From Teichococcus wenyumeiae (GTDB lineage: Bacteria > Pseudomonadota > Alphaproteobacteria > Acetobacterales > Acetobacteraceae), in assembly GCF_003696345.1 (NCBI RefSeq), contig NZ_RFLX01000010.1, positions 62,001-126,000 of the forward strand: a DNA stretch of 64,000 nucleotides, in the 5' to 3' direction. The notes beneath the pieces are model-generated. The model was not told the DNA's origin. It worked only from the letters and a program-made list of their open reading frames with translations, and did not search any database. Positions 32,522 through 41,622 of the stretch are shown piece by piece. Numbering within the stretch: the first letter of the stretch is position 1; each line of letters begins with the position of its first letter. Position numbers and translations under genes: made by a program.

Positions 32522-33511
32522 CTAATCCGAATTGTCGACGCCGGGTAGATGGGCGCCAGCAAGCGTGACCTCGGCGGAGCCATCCGCCCACCATTTCGCC
32601 ACGCCTTCCATGCCCCGCGCCAGGGAAATACGCGGTGCCCAGAGCGTGGCGGGCGGCAGCAGCGCCGGGTTGGCGCTCCAGTCGCGGTGCAGCAACTCGC
32701 GTGCCTTGCCACGGCCGAAGATGCCGCGCCGACCGCTGAGGCCGGCCCAGAGATCCGCCGCCGTGCCGGCGCCGAGGAATACGGCATCCGGCAGCCGCAA
32801 CATGCGCGGCGGCTTGCGGCCCAGGGCGGCGGCGGTGACGGCCAGCACCTCGGCGAAGCCATAGCCATCGGGCCGCTCGTCGCAGAGTTCGTAGAGCCCG
32901 CCTGCCATTCCGGCGCCGCAGAAAGCGGCGATGGATTCCGCCACATCGGCGGCGTGGACCATGGCGAGGCGCGGTTCCGGCGGGCCCGGCATGGCGGCCA
33001 GCGGCGCGGTGGCCAGGCCACGCAGCGCCTTTCCTTCCTCGTCGCCCGGGCCATAGACGACGCCGGGGCGCAGGATGGTCCAGCCCTCGCCACCCGGCGC
33101 GGCGCGTGCCGCTTCTTCCCCTGCCCGCTTGCTGGCGGCGTAATGCGACAGGGCCGGTTCCCGCGCCGCAAGCGAGGAAACCAGCAGCCGCCGTGCTCCC
33201 GGTGCCTCGCGCGCCGCGGCGGCGACGATGCGGGCGGTGCCGTCGCGGTTGACGCGCAGGAAACCTTCGAGATCGGGCGCCTTGGTCAGGCCGGCGATAT
33301 GCACCACGGCATCGGCGCCACGCACCAGCCGGGCCAGCGCGGCCTCGTCACCAAGGTCGCCCAGCACCAGTTCCGGCACCACGTCCCGCAGCAGCGGGTG
33401 CACCGGGTCCCGCCGCACCAGCAGGCGAACCGACCACCCCGCCCGCGCCAGCGCCGCGACGGCATAGCGGCCGACGAAGCCGGTGCCGCCGGTGACGGCC
33501 ACCAGCCCCAT
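32522..33511 (-). CDS. cerR: NAD-dependent epimerase/dehydratase-like, probable ketosphinganine reductase (CerR-like)
   Basis: A 329-residue extended SDR. TGGTGFVGRYAVAALARAGW is the cofactor site, VVHIAGLTKAPD follows, the catalytic Ser is in RLLVSSLAA and the Tyr/Lys pair in HYAASKRAGEE. It is the downstream partner (3-bp gap) of a fatty-acyl-AMP ligase, the same pair found beside spt in Caulobacter, where CerR reduces 3-ketosphinganine-type intermediates. spt itself lies 12 kb away but within the same gene neighbourhood. The role as ceramide-pathway reductase is inferred from this co-occurrence; sequence alone supports only an extended SDR. Confidence 0.75.
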   Translation of the reverse strand: MGLVAVTGGTGFVGRYAVAALARAGWSVRLLVRRDPVHPLLRDVVPELVLGDLGDEAALARLVRGADAVVHIAGLTKAPDLEGFLRVNRDGTARIVAAAAREAPGARRLLVSSLAAREPALSHYAASKRAGEEAARAAPGGEGWTILRPGVVYGPGDEEGKALRGLATAPLAAMPGPPEPRLAMVHAADVAESIAAFCGAGMAGGLYELCDERPDGYGFAEVLAVTAAALGRKPPRMLRLPDAVFLGAGTAADLWAGLSGRRGIFGRGKARELLHRDWSANPALLPPATLWAPRISLARGMEGVAKWWADGSAEVTLAGAHLPGVDNSD

Positions 33512-33514
33512 GCG

Positions 33515-35257
33515 TCAGGCGGCTTCCGAATTCGCGCTCGCGACCGGGCCGTAGGCGCCTTCCAGGTACTTCCGCCGCGTCCAGGCCCGGCTCAACTTGC
33601 CGGAAGAGGTCTGCACCAGCCCGCCCGGCGGCACCAGCACCACCCGGCTTTCCAGCCCGTGGCGGGAACGCAGCACGCCGCCAACATCGGCGATCAGCCG
33701 TTCCCGCGCCGTGGGGTCCGGGGCGCCGCGGGCTTCCACCAGCACCACCACCGTCTCCTCGCCTTCCTCATCCACCGAGAAGGCGGCGACATCGCCGGTG
33801 CGCAGGCCCTGCACCGCCTGTTCCACCGACCATTCCAGGTCCTGCGGCCAGATGTTGCGGCCCTTGACCAGGATCACGTCCTTGGCGCGGCCGGTGATCA
33901 CCACCTCACCATCCAGGCGGTAGCCGAGGTCGCCGGTATCCAGCCAGCCATCGGCGGACAGAACCTCGGCGGTGCGCTCCGGCTGGCCGTCGTAGCCCAG
34001 CATGATGGAAGGGCCGCGCACCAGGATGCTGCCCACCTGCCGGTCCGGCAGGCTGTGGCCCTCGGCATCGCGGATATCCAGCTCATGCCCCGGCAGCACG
34101 GCACCGCAGGCGACGAACTGGCGGCGCCGCTCGGTGGCCTCGGTGGCCGGCTCGGCGCGGCCGTCGGTCTCCAGGCGTGTCAGGTCGATCTCGTCCGTGC
34201 GGATGCCACGGTCCAGCTCCGCGAAGGAAATGGCGAGCGTCGCCTCCGCCATGCCGTAGCTGGGCACCAGCGCCTCGGCCCGGAAGCCGTAGGGCGCGAA
34301 GGTTTCCACGAAGCTGGCCAGCACATGCGGCCGGATCATGTCGCCGCCCAGGCCCGCGCCACGCCAGGAGGACAGGTCCAGCCCTTCCGGCACGGCGGCG
34401 CGGCGGCGGACACAAAGCTCGTAGCCGAAGGAGGGGCTGAAGGAGAGCGTGCCCTTGTACTCGGACAGGATCGACAGCCACATCATCGGCCGCCGCGCGA
34501 AATCCGCCGTCGGCATCAGGTCGATCGAAAGCTGCCCGGCCATCGGGGTCAGCAGGAAGCCGACCAGCCCCATGTCATGGTAGAAGGGCAGCCAGGAGGT
34601 GGTGCGGTCGCCCATCCGCATCTTCAGCCCGTGCTGCATGATGCCGGAGGTATTGGCCATCACCGCCCGCTGCCGCACCGCGACGCCCGCCGGGTGGCGC
34701 GTGCTGCCGGAGGAGAACTGGAGGTAGGCGATGTCGTCGGGCCCGCTCGGCACCGGCGCCTCGGCGCCCGGCTGCACGCCGCGCATCTGCTCCACCGTGC
34801 CGAAGAGCTTCAGGCCCAGCTGCTCCGCCACGGGGGAGAGCCAGGGCAGGATCTCACCGGGGGCAAACAGCGCCGCGGCATGCGACTCGCGCAACAGCCG
34901 CTCGACCTGCGCCACATAGGTGTCGCGCCCGCCGAAGGGCGGCGGCAGCGGCAGCGGGGCCGGCACCAGCCCGGCATATTGGGCAGCGAAGAAGGCCCGC
35001 ACGAAGTCCGGCGAGGTATCCGCCAGCATGGCCACCCGCTGCCCTCGCTGCAGGCCAGCGCCGAGCAGCCGTGCCGCCAGGTCCAGGGCATCCTGCCGCA
35101 ACTCGCGGTAAGGAAGGCTGGCGACATGGCCGCCACGAATAGAATGGAAAGCCAGCCCGGTGGCCCCGCCGGCGGCGTAGTCCAGGGCCTGTGGCAACGT
35201 CTCGAACTCACCCCGGCGCAGCGGAAGGCCGCTCAAGGTCGGGATCGGAAGCGGCAT
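33515..35257 (-). CDS. Fatty-acyl-AMP/acyl-ACP ligase of the ceramide pathway
   Basis: A 580-residue adenylate-forming enzyme of the FAAL type. The phosphate loop is LQFSSGSTRHPAG, followed by WLPFYHDMGLVGFLLTPMAG, which is typical of FAALs. YGMAEATLAISF, GWLDTGDLGYRLDGEVVITG and KDVILVKGRNIWPQDLEW are the later core motifs. Such enzymes activate a fatty acid and load it on an acyl carrier protein. In Caulobacter an equivalent acyl-ACP synthetase is required for ceramide formation and sits with the reductase gene, as here. The acp gene lies at 46.8 kb. GGAG precedes the ATG by about ten bases. Confidence 0.83.
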   Translation of the reverse strand: MPLPIPTLSGLPLRRGEFETLPQALDYAAGGATGLAFHSIRGGHVASLPYRELRQDALDLAARLLGAGLQRGQRVAMLADTSPDFVRAFFAAQYAGLVPAPLPLPPPFGGRDTYVAQVERLLRESHAAALFAPGEILPWLSPVAEQLGLKLFGTVEQMRGVQPGAEAPVPSGPDDIAYLQFSSGSTRHPAGVAVRQRAVMANTSGIMQHGLKMRMGDRTTSWLPFYHDMGLVGFLLTPMAGQLSIDLMPTADFARRPMMWLSILSEYKGTLSFSPSFGYELCVRRRAAVPEGLDLSSWRGAGLGGDMIRPHVLASFVETFAPYGFRAEALVPSYGMAEATLAISFAELDRGIRTDEIDLTRLETDGRAEPATEATERRRQFVACGAVLPGHELDIRDAEGHSLPDRQVGSILVRGPSIMLGYDGQPERTAEVLSADGWLDTGDLGYRLDGEVVITGRAKDVILVKGRNIWPQDLEWSVEQAVQGLRTGDVAAFSVDEEGEETVVVLVEARGAPDPTARERLIADVGGVLRSRHGLESRVVLVPPGGLVQTSSGKLSRAWTRRKYLEGAYGPVASANSEAA

Positions 35258-35544
35258 GTAGAGCTATCTCCGCCCTGATGCTCCGGCCTTGCCGGAAACG
35301 AACACAGCCCGCCTAGAGCTCCGGCGGGCATGGAGACGGCTCCGCAGAGCGGGAGCACGCCCCGCCTGCCTAGAGACTCGCTTCCACCACGTCAATCTTG
35401 CGATTGGATGACAAAGGCAAGCGCAGGGCTGCCCTGCCGTGGCGTAAGAGCAGGCCAGATGCTAGTTTAACCCCCTTGACCCGGAGCTCAGGCACCGGGC
35501 TCCGCGGCACTGCCGCAGCCCCGGCCGATGAGGACCAGAATATC

Positions 35545-36318
35545 TTGCGTGCTGTTATTCTCTGCGCCGGCCAGGGCCGGCGCCTCATGCCCCTGACCGA
35601 AACCCGCCCCAAGTGCCTCCTGCCCGTTGCCGGCATGCCCGTGCTGGAATGGCAGCTCCGGGCGCTGGCCGCCAACGGCGTCACCGATGTCACAGTTGTG
35701 ACCGGCTTCGGTGCCGACCGGGTCGATGAGATGCTGGCGGGGCTTGGCGCCTTCGCCGCCGGGGTGCGGACGCGGTTCAATCCCTTCTTCGCCGTGGCCG
35801 ACAATATCGGCAGCTGCTTCCTGGCGCGGGACGTGCTGGAAAACGGCAGCCGGGAGGGCGGCTGTATCCTGCTGAACGGCGACACGCTCTTCGAGCCCGC
35901 CATTCTCGCCCGCCTGCTGCAGGCGCCGCCGGCCCCGATCACGGTCACCATCGACCGTAAGCCGAGTTACGACGACGACGACATGAAGGTCTCGCTGGAG
36001 GGCATGCGGCTGCGCGCCGTCGGCAAGACCCTGCCGCCGGAGCGCACCCACGGCGAGTCGATCGGCATGCTGCTGTTCCGCGAGGAAGGCGGCGCCCGCT
36101 TCGCGGCCGGAGTGGAGGCGATGATGCGCCAGCCGGACGGGCTGAAGCGCTGGTACCTTTCTGTCATCGACGCCCTTTCGGCCGAGACCGAGGTGCGCGT
36201 CGCCTCCATCGAGGGCCTCTCCTGGGGCGAGATCGACTTTCCCGCCGACGTGATGCGCGCGGAACTGCTGGGCCAGCGCTGGCGCCAGGATGGCCTCGCG
36301 CCCGCGGCGGCCGAGTAG
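35545..36318 (+). CDS. Nucleotidyltransferase (LicC/sugar-phosphate type)
   Basis: A roughly 257-residue NTP transferase. RAVILCAGQGRRLMPLTET with RPKCLLPVAGMPVLEW gives the GxGxRLxPxT...PK signature; LLNGDTLFEP carries the metal Asp; EIDFPADV is the C-terminal Asp motif of LicC-like cytidylyltransferases. Likely products are CDP- or NDP-activated head groups. I prefer TTG 35545, which places the motif at the N-terminus as in relatives; the frame is open back to ATG 35398 but that extra part is unlike known proteins. It is divergent from the FAAL gene and converges on a second nucleotidyltransferase. Confidence 0.78.
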   Translation: MRAVILCAGQGRRLMPLTETRPKCLLPVAGMPVLEWQLRALAANGVTDVTVVTGFGADRVDEMLAGLGAFAAGVRTRFNPFFAVADNIGSCFLARDVLENGSREGGCILLNGDTLFEPAILARLLQAPPAPITVTIDRKPSYDDDDMKVSLEGMRLRAVGKTLPPERTHGESIGMLLFREEGGARFAAGVEAMMRQPDGLKRWYLSVIDALSAETEVRVASIEGLSWGEIDFPADVMRAELLGQRWRQDGLAPAAAE

Positions 36319-36327
36319 CCCCTGCCC

Positions 36328-37095
36328 TCAGCCCCGCCGCGCCAGGACGGCTTCGGCCAGTTCCAGGTCGGCGGGCTTGTCCACGTCCACGGCGGCCTCG
36401 GCGAAACGCATCTCCACCGCCGCCAGCCGTGCGCCGGTGTGGGCGCCCAGGGCTGCCAGGGCCTGCGGCAGGCTGAGCAGGCCCAGCGCGAAGCGCAGCA
36501 GCACCCAGGGGCCCAGCATCCGCACCATGGCCAGCGGCTTCTTGCGCTGCTGCTCCACCCGCCGCCAGAACTCCACCACCCGGGCGGCGCGCGGCGTGCC
36601 CATCCAGAACAGGTTGCAGCCGCTGAACCGCCCGCCGCGGAAGCGCATCCAGGTGCGGCGTGCATCCGGCCAGGCGGCCAGCACCACCTCGGACCGCGCC
36701 AAACCCGCCGCCACGTCCACGCCGGGCGGCAGGTCGGCCATGAACTCCGCCACCATGGCGGGGGTCAGCAGCGCGTGGTCGGCGGTGGTGACCAGCAGCG
36801 GCGCGCCAAATTCCTCCAGCGCGGCCGCGACGCTGCGGCTCGGCGAGGGCTGCGCCGGGCGCAGCAGCACATCGGGCTCCAGCGGAAAGCCGTCGAGGCT
36901 GCGCTCCGGCGTCTCGATCATCACCACGGTGCGGGCAATACGGGGGCTGTCCCGCAGTGCTTCCAGCACCCGCGCCAGCATGGGCACGCCGCCCACCGGC
37001 AGCAGCGCCTTGTGCGAGACGCCAGCGGCCATGGCCATGGGGTCGGCCGCGCCGGCACGGCTGCCGGCCAGCACCAGGGCGGTGACGCCGCTCAC
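36328..37095 (-). CDS. Nucleotidyltransferase, MobA-like
   Basis: A 255-residue NTP-transferase fold. VTALVLAGSRAGAADPMAMA replaces the usual GGxGxR loop, HKALLPVGGVPMLARVLEAL follows, VTTADHALLTPAMV carries the metal Asp, and VDVDKPADLELAEA ends the domain. The GTG start at 37095 overlaps the stop of the GNAT (ceramide-synthase-like) gene by 4 bp, so they are translationally coupled. An activated head-group or sugar for a sphingolipid is a reasonable guess, not proven. Confidence 0.78.
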   Translation of the reverse strand: MSGVTALVLAGSRAGAADPMAMAAGVSHKALLPVGGVPMLARVLEALRDSPRIARTVVMIETPERSLDGFPLEPDVLLRPAQPSPSRSVAAALEEFGAPLLVTTADHALLTPAMVAEFMADLPPGVDVAAGLARSEVVLAAWPDARRTWMRFRGGRFSGCNLFWMGTPRAARVVEFWRRVEQQRKKPLAMVRMLGPWVLLRFALGLLSLPQALAALGAHTGARLAAVEMRFAEAAVDVDKPADLELAEAVLARRG

Positions 37096-38252
37096 GCCGC
37101 CAGGTCCTTGCCGAAGACGCGATAAGTCTTGTAGGCCTCGCCGCCCACCGCCTCCGCCAGCCGGCGCATCGGGAGGTTGTCGTCCAGCACCCAGGACATC
37201 TCGATGGTGCGGATGCCCTGCGCCCGCGCTTCCCGCCGCAGCGCATCCACGATGAACAAGGGCAGCACCCGGCCCAGCATCCCCTTGGCCAGGCTGCGCT
37301 TCACGCCCATCAGCGGCACCCGCGCGGTGTGGATGCGGTGGCCCTTCAGCCGCCAGAGCAGCTTGGCCCAACCCAGCGGCAGCAGCTTGCCGTCCAGGTC
37401 GCGGATGGCCTCGTTCAGGTTGGGCAGGCAGACGGCGAAGGCCACAGCCTCCCCCTCCACCTCCGCGAACCAGACCAGCTTCTCCCGCAGCAACGGCTTC
37501 AGGGCGGTGGCCATGGCGTCCACCTCGTCCTGGGTGATGGGCACGAAGCCCCAGTTGCCGGCCCAGGCATCGTTGAAGATGCCCACCAGCCGCGCGACCT
37601 CCTGCCGCATCTCGCCCATGCGGATGGGCCGTAGCACCACGCCCGGCGGCAGCCCGCGCCCGACAAGCTGCGCGGCGGCGGCGGAAGGCGGCGCGGCGGT
37701 TTCCACCCGGTAGGCCAGCAGGTCCTTTTCCCGCCCATAGCCCAGCGCTTCCAGGTGCCGGGCGGTATGAGGCGGGTCATGGGGCATCATCAGCATGGGC
37801 GGCGTGTCGAAACCCGCCACCAGCAGCCCGCTTTCCTCATTGATGGAGAGGCTGAAGGGGCCGGTGATGCGCTTCACCCCGCGCGCGGCGCACCAACCCT
37901 CGGCGGCGCGCAGCAGGGCGGCATGGACCTCGGCGTCGTCCTCGGCCAGCAGCAGGCCAAAATGGCCGGCGGGGCTGCCATCGGGCATGGGCGGGGAAAG
38001 CCGGTCCTGCTGCGCGCTGATGCGCCCGACCACCCGCCCGCCGCGCTTCGCCAGCCAGAAGGCGGCCGCGGCATGGCGGAAATAGGGGTTCTTGCGCGGC
38101 GAGAAGGCCATCCGCCGCTCCATCCGCAACGGCGGCACGAAACGCGGGTCGCCACGCAGCAACTGCTCCGGCAGCCGGATGAAATGCTCCATGGCGGCGG
38201 CGCCGGAGACCGGGACGATCTCCACCGCCGCCCGGCTGTGCTCAGTCATCAT
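37092..38252 (-). CDS. GNAT-family N-acyltransferase, probable bacterial ceramide synthase (bCerS-like)
   Basis: A 386-residue protein. RLPEQLLRGDPRFVPPLRME and FRHAAAAFWLAKRGGRVVGR form the first half; RITGPFSLSINEESGLLVAG and PHDPPHTARHLEALGYGREK the centre; and AQGIRTIEMSWVLDDNLPMR a C-terminal GNAT-like core. The layout matches the N-acyltransferase required for ceramide synthesis in Caulobacter (bCerS), which N-acylates the sphingoid base. The rest of the pathway lies in this window. No signal peptide is visible, although the Caulobacter enzyme has been reported as periplasmic. ATG 38252 has GAGGAAC upstream and overlaps the lptG stop. Confidence 0.75.
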   Translation of the reverse strand: MMTEHSRAAVEIVPVSGAAAMEHFIRLPEQLLRGDPRFVPPLRMERRMAFSPRKNPYFRHAAAAFWLAKRGGRVVGRISAQQDRLSPPMPDGSPAGHFGLLLAEDDAEVHAALLRAAEGWCAARGVKRITGPFSLSINEESGLLVAGFDTPPMLMMPHDPPHTARHLEALGYGREKDLLAYRVETAAPPSAAAAQLVGRGLPPGVVLRPIRMGEMRQEVARLVGIFNDAWAGNWGFVPITQDEVDAMATALKPLLREKLVWFAEVEGEAVAFAVCLPNLNEAIRDLDGKLLPLGWAKLLWRLKGHRIHTARVPLMGVKRSLAKGMLGRVLPLFIVDALRREARAQGIRTIEMSWVLDDNLPMRRLAEAVGGEAYKTYRVFGKDLAA

Positions 38253-39313
38253 TGTTCCTCGAAGCGGATCAGCAGGCTGCCGCCAATCGCGGCGAAGAGG
38301 ATAGGCGCCGTCCAGACGGCCAGGGCGGCGGGCATCACCCCGGCCTCGCCCAGCGCCCCCAGCAGGCCACTGAGCAGCATGAAGCCCAGCCCCAGGGACA
38401 GCGCCAGCAGCGACCGCGCCATGCTGCTGCCGCGGCGCGGTACATCGAAGGCCACCACGGCCGCCAGCAGCAGCATCACGAAGGGGCCCAGCAGCCGGGC
38501 CGCCATGGTGTGCAGGCGCGTCTGGTAGAAGGCGGGGCCACGGTCCACGGCCTTCTCCCGCCGCAGGGCGCGCAGCAGCCACCAGGGCTCCTGCGCATCG
38601 GTGGGCCGCGCCACGTCCAGGATCTCGGCTGGCGGCGGGCCCTCGGGCCAGGGGCGCAGCGCCTGCCGGGCCAGCACGGCGCCGCTAGGCTCCGCCACGC
38701 GCACGCCGCGCAGCATCCAGCCGGCGGAGGTATGCTCGGCGCTCTCGGCCTCGATGCGGGCCAGGGCCAGGGCATCGGCGCTGCGGGGCACCAGCAGCAC
38801 GCCCTGCAACTGCGTGCCGTCCAGCGAAACGCGATCGATGCCGATGATCTGCGAGCCTGCCCGCAGCCAGACCCGCTGCGTCTTCTTGTCAGGCACCAGG
38901 GCGCGGCTTTCGGTGCGCGCCCACCAAGCGGCCAGGGCGCGTTCCGTGCGCGGCGCCACGACCCCCAGCAGCAGCGCCTGCGCCACCGCCGCCATGGCGC
39001 AGGCGGGCAGCAGCATCACCAGCACGCGGCGGACAGGAATGCCGGCCGCGCGCAGGGCGGTCATCTCCAGCGTCATGGCCAGCCGCCGCAGCGTCAGCAT
39101 CCCGGCGATCAGCACCGCCAGCGGCACCATCTGGCCCAGCACGCTGGGCAGCCGCAGCCCGGCATAGCGGACGAGGTCCAGCAGCCCGCCGCGGTGCAGC
39201 ACCTCGCTGGCGCGGTCCAGCAGGTCCAGCAACTGGATCAGCGCCGCCAGCCCGAGCAGCGCCGCCAGCAGCCGCCCGAGGAACATCCGGGACAGGTAGC
39301 GGCGGCGGATCAT
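38249..39313 (-). CDS. lptG: LptG-type permease
   Basis: A 354-residue YjgP/YjgQ protein with three N-terminal and three C-terminal membrane segments and a periplasmic beta-jellyroll between them. LSRMFLGRLLAALLGLAAL, SVLGQMVPLAVLIAGMLTLR and the VLVMLLPACAMAAVAQALLL segment are characteristic. In E. coli LptG with LptF and LptB extracts LPS from the inner membrane. Here it overlaps lptF upstream by 4 bp and the ceramide-synthase-like gene downstream. It is not next to lptD or surA, the common alphaproteobacterial arrangement. It could serve LPS, or a sphingolipid. Confidence 0.88.
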   Translation of the reverse strand: MIRRRYLSRMFLGRLLAALLGLAALIQLLDLLDRASEVLHRGGLLDLVRYAGLRLPSVLGQMVPLAVLIAGMLTLRRLAMTLEMTALRAAGIPVRRVLVMLLPACAMAAVAQALLLGVVAPRTERALAAWWARTESRALVPDKKTQRVWLRAGSQIIGIDRVSLDGTQLQGVLLVPRSADALALARIEAESAEHTSAGWMLRGVRVAEPSGAVLARQALRPWPEGPPPAEILDVARPTDAQEPWWLLRALRREKAVDRGPAFYQTRLHTMAARLLGPFVMLLLAAVVAFDVPRRGSSMARSLLALSLGLGFMLLSGLLGALGEAGVMPAALAVWTAPILFAAIGGSLLIRFEEQ

Positions 39314-40608
39314 GGCCGCATGGCCTCGGAGGAAGTCTCAGTGGCGGCACGGCGGCGGCGGCGCGGCAGGCGGCTGCGGATGGCGGCGGTCATGCCCTCC
39401 AGCCGTTCCAGCACGGCGTCGAAGGGGCCTTCGTAGGGATTGCGGTTGGCATGGCGGAAGGCCAGCAGCGAGAAGATGGCAAAGGCGCCGAACAGGCCCC
39501 AGAGCGCCGGGCGCGGGTCGATCAGCCCGACATCGCCGAGCGATTCCGCCAGCTGCACGCCGTGGTGGTAGATCACCAGGATGAGTGCCGAGAGCGCCAC
39601 GCCCTGCCAGCGCCGCGTGCGCTTGGCACCCAGGCCCATCGGCACCGCCAGCAGCGGCAGCAGCGCGAAGGAGAAGGAGCGCACCAGCCGCCCATGCAGC
39701 TCGCCCACCAGGCGCTGGGGCGGGATCGGATCGCCGCCGCCGGTCGGGACAGGCGGCGGGCCGGCCGTCGCCTTCCAGAGTTCGTCCAGCGTCATCTCGC
39801 GCTCGTCGTCGCCACGGGCGCGGAAGGGCGGGATGGTGAGGCTGAAGGGGCGCGTGATGGAGGAATCGCCGAAGCGCAGGGTATGCACCTCGCCATCGGG
39901 GGAAACCTCGATCTGCGAGCCGCCCTCCAGTTGCAGCACCAGCGTGCCCTCGTCGGGCTGGCGCACCAGCCAGCCGCGCCGGGCGGTGGTGGTGACCTCG
40001 GTGCCATCGGCGCGCCGCTGCTCGATGAAGACGCCGGTGAGCTGGCCGGTCCTGGGATCCACTGAATCGGCGGTCACGGTCAGGCGGCTGCCGAGGCGGA
40101 TGAAGTCCCCCGCGCCGACCTTGGCGTTCCAGCCAGCATGGGTCACGGCATTGAAGGCGGCGCGGTAGTTGTAGCGGCCGAGCGGCTGCATGTAGCCATG
40201 CAGCGCCAGCCCCAGCAGCGTCAGCGCCACGCCCACCGCCAGGAAGGGCCGCGACAGCCGCGACAGGGACATGCCGGTGCCCTGGAGGGCATCCAGCTCA
40301 TGATATTCGCTGAGCTGGGTGATGACGGTGAAGACGCTGACAAAGAAGGCCGCCGGCAGCGCCAGGCCGATGTAATGCGGCACCAGGAAGAGCACCAGCT
40401 GGATCACCGGCCCCACCGCGCCGGCGCTGGTGGCGACAAGATCGAACAGCCGCAGCAGCCGCTCCAGCAGCAGCGCCGGCAGCACCACCAGCAGGGTCGC
40501 CACCAATGGCCGCCCCAGCAGGCGCAGCAGGTAGCGCGTCACCAGCGGGCTGCCGGCGCCCCTGGTTGCACGCGGCCGCGCCTCCAGCGTGGCGGGGGCG
40601 GTATCCAT
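39310..40608 (-). CDS. lptF: LptF-type permease
   Basis: A 432-residue YjgP/YjgQ protein, partner of LptG. TRYLLRLLGRPLVATLLVVL begins helix 1; HYIGLALPAAFFVSVFTVIT and YHELDALQGTGMSLSRLSRP are the LptF coupling-helix region. The periplasmic jellyroll spans about residues 130-290. RSFSFALLPLLAVPMGLGAK starts the second membrane half. The cytosolic C-terminal tail is Arg-rich. The start codon overlaps the HIT-protein stop by one base. HIT-lptF-lptG-GNAT-nucleotidyltransferase are apparently one transcript. Confidence 0.88.
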   Translation of the reverse strand: MDTAPATLEARPRATRGAGSPLVTRYLLRLLGRPLVATLLVVLPALLLERLLRLFDLVATSAGAVGPVIQLVLFLVPHYIGLALPAAFFVSVFTVITQLSEYHELDALQGTGMSLSRLSRPFLAVGVALTLLGLALHGYMQPLGRYNYRAAFNAVTHAGWNAKVGAGDFIRLGSRLTVTADSVDPRTGQLTGVFIEQRRADGTEVTTTARRGWLVRQPDEGTLVLQLEGGSQIEVSPDGEVHTLRFGDSSITRPFSLTIPPFRARGDDEREMTLDELWKATAGPPPVPTGGGDPIPPQRLVGELHGRLVRSFSFALLPLLAVPMGLGAKRTRRWQGVALSALILVIYHHGVQLAESLGDVGLIDPRPALWGLFGAFAIFSLLAFRHANRNPYEGPFDAVLERLEGMTAAIRSRLPRRRRRAATETSSEAMRP

Positions 40609-41051
40609 CAGGCCGGCAGGCCGGCCCAGCGCGCGCGCAGCGTGGCAACCAGGTCTTTCAGCGCCGCCTCATCCGGCTTCACGGCGGTGCCCAGCGCCGG
40701 GGGGCCGGGCCAGCCGGCATCCGGCACCGAAAGGCCGTTATGCTCGCGGCTGCCCTCGTAGCGGGGGATGACGTGGAAATGTACGTCGGGGTCCACCATC
40801 ATCAGCATGAGGTAGTTGATCTTGGCGTAGCCGGTGAAATCCCGCAGCAGGGCCTCGATCCGGGCGACCACACCGCCCATCTCGGCGAAGGCGGCCGGGC
40901 TGACCTCGCCGAAGGCCGTGACAGGCTCCCGGCAGATCAGTACCAGGCTGCCGAGTGTCGGCTGCTCCGGGCGCACAAGCACCGCCCAGTGCGTCGTCTC
41001 CGCCACCAGTGTCATGGGATAACCGAACTTGTTCAGTGTCGCACTTGGCAT
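40608..41051 (-). CDS. HIT-family protein
   Basis: A 147-residue histidine-triad protein with the motif VHFHVIPRY near residue 100. The first His of the triad is Asp (PDVHFH), which keeps the catalytic middle His. LVAETTHWAVLVRPEQPTLG and FTGYAKINYLMLMMVD are typical of this subgroup. HIT proteins hydrolyse or transfer nucleotides, often from nucleotidyl adducts. Being first in the operon with lptFG, the GNAT gene and a nucleotidyltransferase, it may recycle nucleotidyl by-products. ATG 41051 lies close to the divergent DUF2141 gene, so promoters must overlap the start regions. Confidence 0.82.
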   Translation of the reverse strand: MPSATLNKFGYPMTLVAETTHWAVLVRPEQPTLGSLVLICREPVTAFGEVSPAAFAEMGGVVARIEALLRDFTGYAKINYLMLMMVDPDVHFHVIPRYEGSREHNGLSVPDAGWPGPPALGTAVKPDEAALKDLVATLRARWAGLPA

Positions 41052-41082
41052 GCCGCGTCTCAAAAAACAGAGGGGACGAAGG

Positions 41083-41622
41083 GTGCTTCCGGCGGTCAAC
41101 ATAGTCTCTCCGGCCTCCGACGACGAGGGGCGGCTGCGGCGGCTCAGGCGTGGCTGGCCTGTGCTGCTCGCCATGCTGGCCCTGGCGCCGCTGACGCCTG
41201 CCCGCGCGGCGGAACAGGTGGCGGGGACCTGCGGCGAACCTGGCGCCCCGTCGGGGCCGCGGATCGAGGTGGTGGTCACCGGCGCGCGCAAGGTGGCGGG
41301 CAACATGACCATCACGCTCTACGGCAGCCGGCCCGAGGGCTTCCTGGCCCGCAACGGCAAGCTGGCCCGGCAGCGCGTGCCGATGCGCGGCACGCAGGCG
41401 GAGGCCTGCTTCGCCGTCTCCGCCCCCGGCGTCTATGCCGTCGCGGTCTATCACGATGAGAACAATGACCATGACTTCAACCGCACGCTGCTGGGCATGC
41501 CGGCCGAAGGCTATGGCTTCTCCAATGACGCGCCGACCGTGATCGGCCTGCCGAGCTTCGAGTCCGTGCGCTTCCAGGTGGGGCCGGAAGGCGCCCGCGT
41601 GCCCATCAGGCTGCGATACTGA
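41083..41622 (+). CDS. DUF2141 domain-containing secreted protein
   Basis: A 179-residue protein from GTG 41083, which has AGAGGGGA upstream and keeps the divergent promoter free; an ATG at 41029 would overlap the HIT gene. A signal peptide (WPVLLAMLALAPLTPARAAE) precedes a DUF2141 domain with IEVVVTGARKVAGNMTITLY, YAVAVYHDENNDHDFNRTLL, GMPAEGYGFSNDAP and a final basic strand. The NNDHDFN segment looks like a Ca-binding or beta-hairpin site. DUF2141 proteins are periplasmic of unknown role. It overlaps the end of the phosphoesterase gene by 17 bp, tail to tail. Confidence 0.75.
   Translation: MLPAVNIVSPASDDEGRLRRLRRGWPVLLAMLALAPLTPARAAEQVAGTCGEPGAPSGPRIEVVVTGARKVAGNMTITLYGSRPEGFLARNGKLARQRVPMRGTQAEACFAVSAPGVYAVAVYHDENNDHDFNRTLLGMPAEGYGFSNDAPTVIGLPSFESVRFQVGPEGARVPIRLRY

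Noticed and set aside
32549-35278. Very long plus-strand ORF (909 codons)
   Set aside because: It is antisense to the CerR-like and FAAL genes, rich in Gln/His/Arg/Gly with no domain; a GC-content artefact.
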